From the NCBI RefSeq assembly GCF_011075055.1, contig NC_058154.1:12656475-12720474 (forward strand): a DNA stretch of 64,000 bases, given 5' to 3'. How positions within the stretch are numbered: position 1 is the stretch's first letter; each line of letters opens with the position of its first letter. Positions 52,493 to 64,000 of the stretch are shown here, one piece after another. The stretch comes from Mangifera indica. Its lineage: Eukaryota; Streptophyta; Magnoliopsida; Sapindales; Anacardiaceae. The notes under the pieces were generated by a model. The model worked only from the letters and a program-made list of their open reading frames with translations, was not told the origin of the DNA and ran no database searches. The translations under genes were made by a program, and so were the position numbers.

Positions 52493-54481
52493 CAAGGTAA
52501 GTTGATGGAAATTTCTTCCCCCTGATTCTGTTGTACTCAAGCAGCTCAAACTCGATAGCTCGCTCAAGATGTATTTGAGGCCTTATTAAATGATATTACC
52601 TATCTATCTGGTGTTCGGTATGATCAGGTTCTGATGTAGAAGCAGTGCTTCTAAAAGCCAGTCATCAAAAGCTTCCCAATTCTGAGGTCACTATCATTTT
52701 CTCTGATCATTGATGAACTTCAAAATAATATACCTTCTTCTCCCTTTTGAGTCAGGTTGCATAATTTATGAACATATATTTGTCTCATGAATAAACTTAG
52801 ACAAACAAACATTTCTTTCTAACCTATGCATATAATTCGATATGACAGTATATGTGATTGGGAGATATGATTGTTTACTTTCTCGCTTATTTCAAAATTT
52901 CCCAACCACATATCACGCTAGTTTGTTTGTATAAGTTAGTGAGAAATATTTGTACACTTAGTATTACTCTTTGCCTCGCACTCTATTGTGTCTGTCAATT
53001 AGCTTTATGGTGTCACAGCTTCATGCCACGGTGCCACGTCTTGCTTGTCATATAACCGTGCACTAAAGGGTCTTGCTTGTCATATAACCGTGCGCTAAAG
53101 GATCTGGTTGTGCTGATACGAATCTTTTTGATCATCTCCCTTTGGCATGAAGTTTACCATGAACAAGCTAGTTGAATGCCATATAAGTTGAATGCCTGAG
53201 ATATTGACACTCAAATCATTGGTTAAATTCTTGATGTTAGTGGTGAGAAATAGGGACAAAAGAAATGTTCATCATCATTTTAAGATCTAATGTACTGGAG
53301 TCTGGTTGTATCTACCTATGTAATTACGTAATAATCCCTACTTTTTGTTCTATAAATATAAAATTTTATAATGACAGGAGATAAGAAATTGTATTCTCCT
53401 ACCAATACTTAGCGAATTTTCTCTGAAAAAAGAGTCAATAACATAACGATAAATATAGATTTTTGTATTCATAAGATAAATCATTTGAAAATTTTTATTT
53501 TTTTGTTCATTGTTTGCGTAGAATTACATATCTAATTTTATATACGTCTTGTTAGTAGATATTTAACATCAATAATTAAATTAAATGAGAAATAATTGGT
53601 AGGAAAGTAAGGCCAAATAAAAGATGTTCATAGATTTTGGGTTTAGTTGTGTGTTGATCCTGAGGAGGAAAAAATAAAGAGATGAGTTACTTTAAACTAG
53701 AAGGGTTTAAGGGAAGTCTCAGGTGGGATCTAGTTAGAACTCAAACTCGAAGAAAAAAAATCCTTATTATTAAAAAAAAAAGTATAGGATAAATGAATAT
53801 ATCTCGATGTTAATATATGTATTTAGCTTCATTATGGGCATTAACTGAATTAGAAAGTCAGTTTAAGTTTTGACTGATCCAATCGATTATTAGTCTGACA
53901 ATAGGTTAAATAAATATCAAGATAATATTCATTCAAACATATTATAATGTGACATTAGCAGGGTTGGTCTGATGGTTAAATCAGACTGTCCATGCGGTCT
54001 TGGTTCAACTGGCTAATCCAAATTTTAGATTGAACTCAATCAAACCAAAAAAAAAAAAAAAAAGTGTATAAGTCAGAAAGAATATTGTGGCACCGGGCAA
54101 AACTTGATAACATAGTTGATTTCTACAAGCCATCATCAAAATCTGGTTTCCTGCTGGTAAATGTCTGTCAACTAAATTATTATATCAATATTGGAAAACA
54201 ATATCCACAGATAACCAAAATTCTGGGTTTTCTTGACAAACAATATGATCACAGGGAAAAAAAAATTATGTCTACAGCCCAATTCTCATCAGGCTTTTAA
54301 ATGAGAATGTGAGAAAATGAATTCATCATTTTATAGTCAGTTTGCAGAAAATTGAATTGACTTGCCAGGAAAAAGATGGACGGATTCCTAAATGATGACT
54401 CTCATATTCTTCAGTTTGGTACTCGAAACTACATGCACATCTCTTTAAGTATCTCCAATTACAATTTACATAACTCTATCT
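52493..54481. other. Spacer with a MITE-like stretch, no gene seen
   Basis: 52795-52975 has inverted ends related to the MITE families (ACAAACAAACATTTCT left; AGAAATATTTGTACACTTAG right) around a GATTGGGAGATATGATTG core. 53035-53105 contains a short direct repeat of GTCTTGCTTGTCATATAACC. 53750-53780 and 54045-54062 are A runs. No coding frame is supported. Confidence 0.5.
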
Positions 54482-57400
54482 TCAACGTCGCCAGAAGCGA
54501 CCTTGCTGCCTTTGTTCTTGCATCCGCCTGCACCATTAAAAGTTTGCTCAAACATAATAGTCAAGCTGATGATCTTTTTTTTACTCATGATATAATTATG
54601 CATTCGCCTAATCATTGTTCTTCTCATAGCTTCCTGATCAACATTATGTGTATCACCAAAGGAGATCCAACGACCCGTAAGACAATGAATAAACATTACC
54701 TTTGATAATCTTTGGAGCGTTCAAGAAACTCTTTCGCAATATCCTTTCTTTCATAAGATCCTAATACATTTCTGATGTCAGCTGGACTATTACGAGCAAC
54801 ATCTGCATGCCAGTAGGAACGAGAATTGTTGAAACTAACATATTGAGAGATCAGTCAGCCAAAATAACCATAAGCAGCTACGATATTACAAGTTTCTTCC
54901 TCTTGCATCACATTTCATACAGATCTATACAATGAAAACAGTAGAACAAAACAAAACTACAGTGAAATGCGGATTTCTTATGTAACCCCGGAACTGGCAC
55001 TTGCTTATGAACAAATCCAACATCAGAAACCGGGCAATTCAAGAAAGGAAGCCACAAAACTACAAAGAAATATGAAAATATAAAGTGTACTAAAATGTTT
55101 GTCTCTCTTCACTTAAGCAGATTAGTCAAGCTTTTTTCAAATACCCCATAGAAGACAGTAGGTTTTGTGTCATTAATGCATCTAAATGAATTAGAAAGCT
55201 TACATTCAAGGAACGGAATAAGATCCAAAAGTTCTGTATCATCTGTCTCCAGCTTATATGGCTTAATTGGAACACAGTTTTCTGGCTGAAGGCAAGACTC
55301 AAATGCATGACCACTCACGTATAAGATCTTGGCTGGATCTCTATTAAGTTTAGAAAGATCCTGTCAACAAGAAAAAACATCATATTAGTAATACGTAAAA
55401 ATTAATACAGTTAAAAAGGGCACACTGAAAAAAATGTCAAAAACAATGAAATAACAAAGCAACAAAAGTGAAAGTAGAATATCGCTCAGCAAAATAATGT
55501 AAAGAAAGTGACAAATCATAGGATACCCTATAATGCTTGCCATCTTGATACTTAGTAGCACCTCTTGATAGCCTATACCGTATGTATTTGTTATCCAACT
55601 TTTCACAAACAGGATCAACATACTGTCCAAGAAAGAGATCACGGTTTTAGCACCAATCAATCAAAGAGTATTAAAAAATGGTAGTCATAAATGTAAAAGA
55701 ATCAGACTTACCATATTCAGCTGGTCAGAGTATATGACAAGTTCATAGAACTTTGCCATATGTTCCAGGAAAGCATCAACTCCTGGTCGTTTGAATGTTC
55801 GCCACCCTCTGTCACGCTTTATGTACAAAAGAGGTAGAAGCATCACAAACAAAAAAAAAAAACAGTTAGAGCTTAGAAATTAAACCATTCATGCTCATTG
55901 AAACATGACAAAGGCTGAGTCATTTTAATAGAAAACTAATAGGCTAAACCAAACCAGACAATTTCTCAGTTTAATGCGATTGAACTTTACAATACTCATG
56001 CACTAATTAAGCTGGTTCAGCTCCTATTACTGAACCAATCTATGTACAGTTTTTAGAAATCAATTTGAAAAACAGTAAATAAAAATTTATAGCTTCTTTA
56101 CAATATACGTTAGGCTATACACAACACAAAACAAAGTTAACTATGTTGGATTTGTATGGAATCTATAGAAACTTGTTCAAAAATTTATAGTTCCAAAAAT
56201 AATATGTAACCTATCCCAACTGGCCTAAATCACATCTCTAGAGAGGCATAAAAGAAAAATCATTGATATTGCCATGATACTGTTACTCACAGGTAAACAT
56301 GAAAGTATCATATGACCTGTGCAATAACATGTCAACCAAATTTCAGAGCCACTAAAGGTTCTGAAACAAAATTTACAGGAATACATCAGAGGACCTCTTT
56401 CCAATCAAATACTTACATTCCAATCAGAGAAAATTAAAGTCTCGTTTAGATCTAGAACAAGTGTGAAAACATGCTGCTCTGCAGGATGCAAATCTGGAAG
56501 AAGCTTATCAGAGGTTGGTTCAGTAAAACCCTGACCAAAATCAAGAACTTACAGTTCAAAACAAGGAGCAAAAGCAAAAGCAGTAGGCAATACAGGCAAA
56601 TAAGATGATTGTGGATAAGCATATAACACTCACTTTAACTTGTTCTTCCAATAGGGTCCTCAAATCCAGGTAAAGTTCAATTGCTTTAGCAGGAACTGAA
56701 ATAGCATAATTGGTTATTAGCATCAATGATACAAGACAATAAAAAATTTCAAAAAATTGATATGTTGCTATTAGTAAGCTGTACAATCATTCCAGACACA
56801 TTAATTAACAAGCCAAAAACAATGTCTCAGTTCCACACAAAACAACAATTAAGATTTTGACTCGGTTGACAAAATCTCTCACCAGAGATGGTTCAACTAC
56901 AACCCAGTTGTTCTGACAACAAAGCATAGTGAGAATAATGCACATTCATTAATTATAAACTGAAGTATAGTTTAGGAAACCCACCTGTCATAGCAGCATT
57001 GTACAGCATAGCCCGATATTTCTGCATAGGATATTGATAGAAGAATGTTACCATTTAAATATCAAATAGAAAATAATGCAGTCAGAAAGCACAGCTCTGT
57101 AACTCTTACCTCAACAGCAGACGCATCATCCCCAACAGAGTAATTCAATGATTCTCGCAATGGTTTTGTCTTCTCCTCTATTTCCTGTGTACTGTATGCT
57201 GCGGACATACATCAAAAGTAAAGTTTAGAACATTTCTTAAGCAAATTGAGAAACCAAAAACAGCTAAGAGGGGATTATAGATTGAGCACTTAAAACGTAC
57301 TCATCCAATTTCCCACTAGAACAAAAACCTAATTAGACGAATTGCAACAACAATTCATTCACAAACATGGCTGAAATTAAGTACTGTTTGAATCGATCCA

Positions 57401-58020
57401 GTATCATCAAAATTGCTCTCAAGAAAACGTAACAATGAATAAAAAACCCCACAAATAAATTTGCAATCAATAATCCATAATTCCCTTTAGTAGCTTCATT
57501 TTGTCCCAAACCAAATTAATTAACTGTTTTACCTTCAGAAGATCTTAACTTAGCTCAAAAACTCTATGCACTTGAACAAGCATTGGCCAAAAAATTATAG
57601 CGTCTCTCTTCTTCTGATCAAAAACCAAAACTTGGCTTCCAAACGTCAAATAAAAGACTTCCAAAAATCAACAAACGCTTCCCATAACAAATATGACTAT
57701 TATGTTAATATTCGATTATTTATTCCTCCAATTCCCCAAAAACCCAAAATCAAAACCTAAACTTCACCACAAAAATAAATAAAAACCAAAACTTTACCAT
57801 AAGTAACAAAACCAGCACCGGCTGTGACACCAGTCAAAGCCACCACAGTTCCGTACTTGAGAAACCGCCAAGGCGAGTTACGCCCCGCATCCCCTGCCGC
57901 TGTCACCTCCGGCTCCTTTTTGGGGACGTCGGAGCTGAGAAGTCTTCTGAAGCCATTACAATTTTTGCCGCCACGACTGAGCTTCGAAACGATTCGAGAT
58001 CGCACAACATTCAAAGACAT
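54482..58020 (-). CDS. TIM50: TIM50, mitochondrial inner-membrane translocase subunit, 10 exons
   Basis: Exons: 58020-57798, 57198-57110, 57021-56985, 56695-56634, 56530-56417, 55816-55712, 55622-55527, 55360-55204, 54802-54700, 54527-54482, giving 1032 nt and 343 aa. TIM50 is the receptor of the TIM23 complex that takes presequence proteins from TOM. The N-terminus is basic (MSLNVVRSRIVSKLSRGG), a matrix signal, followed by a membrane segment at about 57-75 (VVALTGVTAGAGFVTYG). An FCP1/NIF-like phosphatase fold faces the intermembrane space: DLNETL at 164-169, RTFKRPGVDAFLEH, YELVIYSDQ, RGATKYQDGKHYRDL. The motif lacks the second Asp of active FCP1 enzymes, which is normal for TIM50. The tail RQQGRFWRR is the conserved plant C-terminus. 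The short last exon was placed by homology and the acceptor GTGCAG. All junctions are GT-AG. Confidence 0.92.
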
Positions 58021-61000
58021 GTTTTATTGGAAACAAAATCAAAATTTTCTGCTTTTATTTGTCTTGGTTTTGGTATATTTTTGAGGTTTTGAGGTCTTGT
58101 AGTAGGGTTTTGCAATGTCTGTGAAACAGTGAAAGAGAGAGAGACAGTAAATTTAAAGGATGTGTTTGGGAGTCGGTTTTAGGAAATATCTACTTGGAAT
58201 CCGCTAGATCCTTTTCCCAAGCACTCCTGAAAAAGTTAAATTCCTCGATTGTGAAATGACAATTTTTATTTATCGGTTGCCAATTTAACTAATAATAAGA
58301 TTTGAAAAACCGGTGGATCATTTAAATAAATATCAGAATAATATTTAAAATAATTTATATATTTACTTATTAAATATAAAATTTAATCTAAAATGAGCTT
58401 CAATCCAAGAATTAACTCATTTTGATTTTAAAAAAATCGAGTTTTAAACTAATTTGAACAAGTGAGTACGATTGTTTGAGGCAATTCGAATCAAATTCAA
58501 AGTGAGAATATTTTCCAACTAAGATTGAGCTTTAACTGGTTGATCTTTAATCAATTTAAAATTGAGTTTTATTCAAACATAACTTGAGTTAAATCTAATT
58601 CTAAATTTTGGAGTAGATTCTAACCCTAATTTTTAAAGATTGATTTCGAACTAAGTCAATTCAGTTTAAATTAACATTTTAACTTAAATAAGTCAAACTC
58701 GAGTTATAGTTTTAATTGGGAAGCTCATTTCATTTGTCCCTTAAACGACCTTATTCATCTCATTCACAACATTATTTATATTATCAAAAATCCTCTAATA
58801 ACATTATGTAACAATTTGAACAAACTCAATTTATCTTAAGCTCAACTCAATTTGGTTTAATTTAAATTAGCCCAGTTCGAATCTACCCATACTAATTATA
58901 ACAAGAATTCAGTAAAAAAAAAAATTGTTGTAGGCTTATGGTACTGAAACGGGCTTCATCTGAAATCAATTGAAGCCCACTTCACAATATTGGCCCTTCC
59001 AAAACCATGGGCTGGGGCAGCCCATTACAAGTTTAAAGCCCATAGTAAAATCAGCCCAAAAAGGCCTGCAAAATCTTTTCTCAGTAGGCTTCTACCGAAT
59101 GAATTGGTCAAATCAGAATCAATAAACCCACTAACTCTCTTTAGTGGGTTTCAACTTTCAACCAATGTTTTCAGACTAGACCGGTCCTAGACCCAGTTAA
59201 CGCTTACCAAAGATTAAAAAAAAATTTAGAAGTCATGTTGCATCAATAGGTTCATTGGATCAAGATTGGTTTGCGGGTTGGACTAGAACCGTTCAAAACA
59301 GCCCAATATCAAGTTGGCCGATCTTGAACCAATATTAAATTGGTTCTTTTATATTCGAAATAGACACGTCAATTTGACCGATTCCAATAGTGGTCTACTT
59401 CAAAATACGAAAAAAGAACTTGGCCCGACACTATAGAGTGTCTGGCCAGGCTAAGAGCTTTGTCTTATGGCAGAAGCAAAAATCTGCTTCTACCACTTGA
59501 CAAAAGATGCTTCTGTCAAATGGCAGAAGCCGTTGACTCTTGTAACTAGTAGTTGTTGTTTAATTTTTTTTAATTTTTTAATTAATTTTTTTTATTTACA
59601 AAAACCTAGTCAATTTTTCATTTTCGTTTTCATTTACAATTACAAATCTCTCAATTTCAATTATTTTATTATATTTTTAATCTTATTTTCTTTCATTAAC
59701 TTTCATTTGAAAAATATCTGAATTCACAAATAATTATATTTTGTGTTTATAATTTCCAAAAATCTGAGTCGTGGCATTATGTGTTTCGAAGTCTTTTATC
59801 AATGATGTGATGATGTATAGTGAGATTTCTATCAAGTCTTCACTTGTGAAGGGTACCGTAATAGTTAATTTGAGGGATTATAATTCAGTACTTGTTTAAA
59901 ATGTTCAAATTTCGGATCTTTTCATTTCAGAATCATCTATCTAATATGCTTAATCGAAATAAATTATACAATATAAAGTCTTTCATGACAAAATTTTTCA
60001 TCTTCATAATTATCTTTCTAGTTAGGATTCGATTTGATTTGGATCAAACTCAAACATGACCTAACTTAATATTAGTTTAAATACAAAAAAATTAGCTCGA
60101 GATTGTCAAATTGAGATTCGAATTTGGTTTGAAATCAATATAACTTTGAATTCAATTCAAATCTGACTCATTTAATTCAAACTAAAACAACTTGAATCAA
60201 ATCTTACATAATTCGTTATGTCATGGATCTCATAACAAGATTGTACATCTAGTATTTTCATGAAATAGTAATGATAATATCTAGGAATTTCACCTTATTA
60301 CTTATAGTCCCAATTTGGGGTTTTTACGAAAACTGTCTATGTTAGGGGTGTATCTGAACCAAGTTAATCCAGAACACTAATTGGTTTAAGTTTTGTTCAA
60401 ATAAAAAATAGTTTTATTCAAATTCGTTGAATCAACATTAAAAGTAGTTTAGTTCGATCCATAAGTTTGAAATTCAAAACTCAACTCCAATTCATGACTT
60501 AAGTTCGTGACTCATTAACAAAATGATATTATTTCACCTAATAATAAGCAAAATAACATCATTTGACAATTATTTGACATGACTTGAATCGAGTCATAAA
60601 CTAAACTCGAATCAAATTAATTTACTAATTCGGCTCATGATCCAAACAGAGTCAAACTCTATCTAACTTAAATTCTATTTGATTTTAAAAAATGAGTAAA
60701 CCCTCTCAACTCAAACTGGGCTTAAGTTTAATCTAAGTGAATTCAAGTCAAACCAAACTGAATTGAGTTAAACCAACTTTTAAGACCGAACCAGCTCAGT
60801 TCGAATTTAATTTGACCTATTTACTTAATTTTGATTAACTTTTATCTTGATTTTATTTTCATTGATTTCCCAACTCTAACAGAGAACGTAGCTATCTATA
60901 ACGATACTTAGACAGAAGTTACACCTCCCAAGGAAAGAATATGTTGAGGGATTGTGACCATGAGAGAAGTAGCACCTTCTCATTAAGGAAAGAATCTCAA

Positions 61001-63276
61001 GAGATTGTGACCATGTTATACACAAACAATTCCATGGACAAAATTGTCCAAAATGTGGAAACTGCTTTATGTGATTGAAGAATGAAGGTAAAAAAACAAA
61101 AATTAAAGGATTTTTGAGATTCCTTTTGCAAAGAAAGATGCATGGGATTGGAATATAAATTAAAGAGATGGAAAAAAAGAAGAAGAAGCTCATAAATTTT
61201 TTTTTTTTAAACCTCCATGAAGTGACAAAGAAAAATTATTTTTGAAAAAGCCAAAAGGTTTTCATATGCGGTTTATAATAATTAGTGGTAAATTTCAACT
61301 GAATTGACTTAAATTTGAATCCATATTCGATTAAAATGAATTTTGAGTTGAAGTTCAAGTTTGACTTAACTTCAACTTGTTTGCCCTTACAACAAAGCTA
61401 GTCACTCTTATGACGAGAAAACCTTTGTATAGTAATGTAATTATTTGTATTTTTGGCTCATATTTTAAGTCTACAAACTTAACAAATAGATTAAACTTGT
61501 ATTTGAAAACTAGGGTTAGAATCCACGTTCAATTAGAATGAGTTAAAATTAAATTGAAGCTCCAATTCAACACATTTTTCCCTTCGATGACATTATCATC
61601 CAATTGAATATACCGTTCACCCTTATGATTAGCTGAAGTTTATATAATTAATCGTATTTTACGTCTAAAATTCAAGTCTAAAAACATAAACACATAGATT
61701 AAACTTGTATTTGAACACTATTGCTCAAGCTTTATTATCAATTTGATTCGATCAAACCCAAAACAAGTATCTATAGCTTAAGCTCAAGCTTGAACCATCA
61801 TATTGAGTTGAGCTCATATTTTTTAAAACTCATTAAGAGAGACCTACTCTTTTCTGTCAAGCTCAAACTGATTTGATTCAAATCCACCTATATTAAAAAC
61901 TTTTTGATATAATGTCAACCAAACTCATGAAGCCAGTACTCAAGCCTCGTTAAAACACAAAAACTTCTAATATTCCATGACAAAAATTAGGTAGAGAACT
62001 ATTCCCATTTTTAATCACAAAGTTCTTCTACCAAAAAAGCCCTCAGAAAAGTATAAAGTATAATCCATTACAAAAAGCTAGAGTGTCTTGTGTTGTAGAA
62101 TATGGACCTTTTTCATCCATCAAATCATTTGTTCAGTATTCTTTTATACCAGAGTGGAGGTGAAGGTGACTTAGCAAAAACATCTATCCAATTTTCAATC
62201 TTTTTTTTTCATGAGTTTGGTCCCAAACTCCCCTGAGAATGCCAAGATAGACACTCATGCTCAATCATCTACCTGAAACTTCTACTAGTCAACCTCAAAT
62301 ATAAAGGAAGTAGCCAACTAGAAAGTTCAAAACAATCAAGTAATTCAATGCATGTAACATGTTAGATATCCCTTATCTTAAAAGAGAAATCTCCTATATC
62401 TTTGTTTAAAATCTGAGGACAAAATATTATCTTTATAATAGAGATATGTATAACTTTATTTTAATATCTAAACCCAAAAATATCATTTTTATATAGAATG
62501 ATATAATTATCATGCTTTATAAAAGTCAATAACTCTTATTTAATCGTAATTTGAGTTTAAGTCAAATCATCTTAAGTAAGTTGTCAAAAAGTCATTGATA
62601 GATTCATCTTCTACAACGATTTTTCAATTTTTTTTTTATGACTTTTATGTTTTTTTCTCTTATGATCTTTCTTCTACTTCATTAGCACTTTTTAATGATT
62701 CGTAAACGATCTTATTCATAGCTTAAATTAAAATACGAATTAAAATTTATAAATTTAATTTAAACTTAAACTAAATCCTATTCAGGTCTCTACTCAACTT
62801 AAATCTACCCCTTCTTAGAGCCAGATTTTGAGTTAGAGAAAAGCGTCAACAATTTGTCTTGTGCAAAACGTTGTCAAGGAATATCATATTATATAGAAGT
62901 ATATTTTTTTATTTTTTGGAATTTTGACCCAGATACTGAATTGTCTTCTAGCATAAAACATCCTTAGAATTATTTGCACCTGAAAATTTTCTCTGTAGTT
63001 CCAATAAATCATGTCATAATTATCCAAATATCCGTCTCTAAATTGCATGCAAACGAGGGCATTTTTGTAAACCTAACTACAACCCATGTATGCCTATCAA
63101 TTTTAAAACCTCTATATAAGGATGTCCATAGTTTCTTCTTTGACACATAACACACCAGCACAAAGCTCTCCCATTGCATTGCATGTTTCATTTCCTTCCC
63201 CAAATCTTGCTTCTTCAAGAAACCAATAGTGAAGAAACAAAGAGAGATATATACATATATATATCAACATTCAACC
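58021..63276. other. Long AT-rich spacer, no gene recognised
   Basis: 5.2 kb. 58021-58140 should hold the TIM50 leader. 58380-58880, 60020-60200, 60345-60830, 61270-61400 and 61500-61880 are degenerate sequence built on AATTCGAATCAAACTC-like motifs. 58975-59060 has several GGGC/GCCC pairs. 59460-59535 repeats ATGGCAGAAGC. Short frames here have no sign of being genes. 63000-63276 is the promoter and leader of the last gene. Confidence 0.55.
63113..63119 (+). promoter_or_regulatory. TATA box of the DUF4408/DUF761 gene
   Basis: TATATAA in the context CCTCTATATAAGGATG lies about 160 bp upstream of the ATG, giving room for a leader of roughly 125 nt. This is typical of plant TATA promoters; use is inferred. 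Confidence 0.5.
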
Positions 63277-63927
63277 ATGGATCACCAAAGCCATGAAAAT
63301 CAAAACCAGAAGACTTTGAGTCATAAATTTCCAACAGCAAAGTTTCTAAAACAAGTAACCAAATTACTCCTTTCAGTCTCTGTGTTTTCCCTCTTCTTTT
63401 CCCACTCAACTTGGTTTTCTTTGCCCATAAGACTGATCAGCCACAACTTAGACAAGAACTACATATTCCTTCTCTGCAATGGACTTCTAGTTTTCCTTGC
63501 AAAGTTCTCAGGCTTGTTATCTTCTTCCTCATCCAAGCACAACAACAATAACAATACTACCCTCACCAATGAGTACTATAATGATTTCAAGCCTTACGCA
63601 GACGAGTCGCGATCCGAAGGGATTTTGATGGAAACAGAAGATAATTCAGCAAAAGAGAATGCTTCTGACCATCAAGTGGTTGAAGGAGAAAGTCATGAAG
63701 AAGTGAAACAAGAAGAGCAAGAAGTTGCAGAAGAAACTAAATATGTCATTGAGGAAGATGATGAAGAAGAGATTAAAGAGCCAGAGGCAGAAGATGAAGA
63801 AACTGAAAGAGAAGAACATTATGGGATCTTGAGTACAGAAGATTTGAACAAAAAGATTGAAGATTTCATCAGAAAAAGGAAAGAAGAACAGAGGATTGAA
63901 GCTAGGCAGCAATTAGTCATGGTTTAA
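63277..63927 (+). CDS. Plant-specific DUF4408/DUF761 protein, single exon
   Basis: 216 aa. The start is ATG at 63277 in an ACCATGG context; upstream in-frame codons have no ATG. Two hydrophobic segments lie at about 24-45 (FLKQVTKLLLSVSVFSLFF) and 58-80 (DKNYIFLLCNGLLVFLAKF), the DUF4408 pattern, suggesting membrane attachment. Then comes a Ser/Asn linker, an acidic low-complexity stretch of about 80 residues, and a C-terminal DUF761-like motif (TEDLNKKIEDFIRKRKEEQR, then EARQQLVMV). The family is common in land plants and mostly uncharacterised; members are often stress-responsive. The biochemical role is unknown. A TATA box lies 160 bp upstream. No defects are seen. Confidence 0.88.
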   Translation: MDHQSHENQNQKTLSHKFPTAKFLKQVTKLLLSVSVFSLFFSHSTWFSLPIRLISHNLDKNYIFLLCNGLLVFLAKFSGLLSSSSSKHNNNNNTTLTNEYYNDFKPYADESRSEGILMETEDNSAKENASDHQVVEGESHEEVKQEEQEVAEETKYVIEEDDEEEIKEPEAEDEETEREEHYGILSTEDLNKKIEDFIRKRKEEQRIEARQQLVMV

Positions 63928-64000
63928 TTTCATTAGTGAAATATATTTTCACTATGAAGTTTGAGAAATTAATATAAAGTTTTCTATATTTATTTGTTCT

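Noticed and set aside
63229..63276. Upstream start for the DUF4408/DUF761 protein
   Set aside because: The codon there is GTG; the first ATG at 63277 has a good ACCATGG context.

Overview
The window is nuclear DNA of a flowering plant. It is AT-rich, its genes are split by GT-AG introns, and its products include plastid ribosomal protein S10, a mitochondrial TIM50, a CYP71-type P450 and a plant-only DUF4408/DUF761 protein. Gene order points to a eudicot, probably a rosid (inference). From memory of Arabidopsis, DUF21 - ABCC cluster - SERAT2;2 - plastid RPS10 lies at about At3g13070-At3g13120, and TIM50 - SERAT2;1 - DUF21 lies in the sister block at about At1g55900-At1g55930. This window appears to hold the unreduced ancestral order of both blocks.

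Layout: 248-6387 (-) intact plastid DUF21/CBS membrane protein, 14 exons. 7562-12887 (+) ABCC3-like ABC transporter, a badly broken pseudogene. 13100-28200 a young block of duplicated CYP71-type P450 units: one intact gene (14733-17678, -), one nearly full-length pseudogene (22818-24768, -), one 5' fragment (26745-27346, -), older decayed exon fossils, and many transposon relics. 28591-29715 (-) intronless organellar serine acetyltransferase. 34633-36956 (-) plastid ribosomal protein S10. 38402-40550 (+) QRT1-like pectin methylesterase. 41797-45100 (-) BAH/Agenet chromatin protein. 48705-52492 (+) pseudogene of an unrecognised membrane-protein family, with a 917-bp palindromic element in an exon. 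54482-58020 (-) TIM50. 63277-63927 (+) DUF4408/DUF761 protein. Intact housekeeping genes therefore alternate with accessory stretches full of transposon debris.

Four mobile-element groups can be defined from the sequence: a hAT-like non-autonomous element with an exact 8-bp target duplication, a MULE-like element with long terminal inverted repeats and a 9-bp duplication, a MITE family of about 170-180 bp with 9-10-bp duplications that sits partly in introns, and the palindromic element with TG...CA ends and a 5-bp duplication. Much of the remaining intergenic DNA is degenerate sequence built on variants of a CTCGAGTTTGAA-like motif.

The genes do not form one pathway; they share a locus through ancestral order. 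The most informative observations are an intron present in one P450 duplicate and cleanly absent from the other, the palindrome in the pseudogene exon, and the stepwise decay of the ABCC and P450 copies between conserved anchors. I found no evidence for a wholly new functional system.
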